Both the position numbers and the translations under genes were made by a program. Below, one piece after another: positions 63,993 through 64,000 of a DNA stretch of 64,000 bases. The notes beneath the pieces were generated by a model. It was given only the letters and a program-made list of their open reading frames with translations. It was not told where the DNA came from and did not search any database. The DNA comes from Bacillus sp. FJAT-18017. GTDB lineage: Bacteria; Bacillota; Bacilli; Bacillales; Cytobacillaceae. The stretch spans positions 4,617,501 through 4,681,500 of the forward strand of contig NZ_CP012602.1 in the NCBI RefSeq assembly GCF_001278805.1, in the 5' to 3' direction. The stretch's first letter is position 1; the number at the start of each line of letters is the position of its first letter.

Positions 63993-64000
63993 TCCTGCCT

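Overview
The window comes from the chromosome of an endospore-forming member of the Bacillaceae, but probably not Bacillus subtilis itself. The evidence is two spore-protein genes (sspE, sspK), a YhcN/YlaJ spore lipoprotein, moderate GC, strong AGGAGG ribosome binding sites, and long stretches of gene order shared with the B. subtilis yga and yfh regions. All function calls are by reading the sequence and recalling families; no database search was run.

Layout. 1-13 kb: ygxA (partial), ygzB, perR with its own Per box, a cobalamin adenosyltransferase and a 2-hydroxyacid dehydrogenase, a very large secreted double nucleotidase with five Ig-like repeats and a cre site, bcp, a small ion channel, and an ABC-2 exporter of one ATPase and two permeases. 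12.7-19.5 kb: hemL, an unusual stand-alone glutamate synthase large-subunit paralogue behind a cre-like site and a palindrome, and a small unknown gene. 19.7-33 kb: ygaE, ygaD, ntdP (ygaC), ygaB, sspE, fabL, yfhS, mutY, yfhP, yfhJ, sspK, yfhH, an SDR gene, recX, yfhF, yfhE, yfhD. 33-37.5 kb: a cluster of DnaA boxes, an M20 deacylase, a GNAT/GNAT/nitrilase operon and a secreted unknown protein.

37.5-50.6 kb is a complete arginine route on the minus strand: argC-argJ-argB-argD-carA-carB-argF-argG-argH, read from a promoter overlapped by an ARG box. Several of its gaps hold different degenerate tandem repeats. 50.8-57.3 kb: a GDPD-family phosphodiesterase, a RimJ-like acetyltransferase, a frameshifted CBO0543-family gene, and a metY-metX-hom operon behind a SAM-I riboswitch. 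57.5-64 kb: a spore lipoprotein, a yclNOPQ-type petrobactin ABC transporter with two Fur boxes, and a MerR/TipAS regulator with a dyad in its promoter.

The most unusual material lies between genes. A modular structured repeat (AAGCG..GCGCCT ... GGCGCTGGAGCTAGAC) occurs six or seven times. Its two longest copies differ by paired changes that keep the same hairpins, which argues for a selected folded nucleic acid. The DnaA-box cluster at 33.07-33.19 kb and the 21-bp-period arrays are the next most interesting. No tRNA, rRNA, CRISPR array, prophage or insertion sequence was seen.
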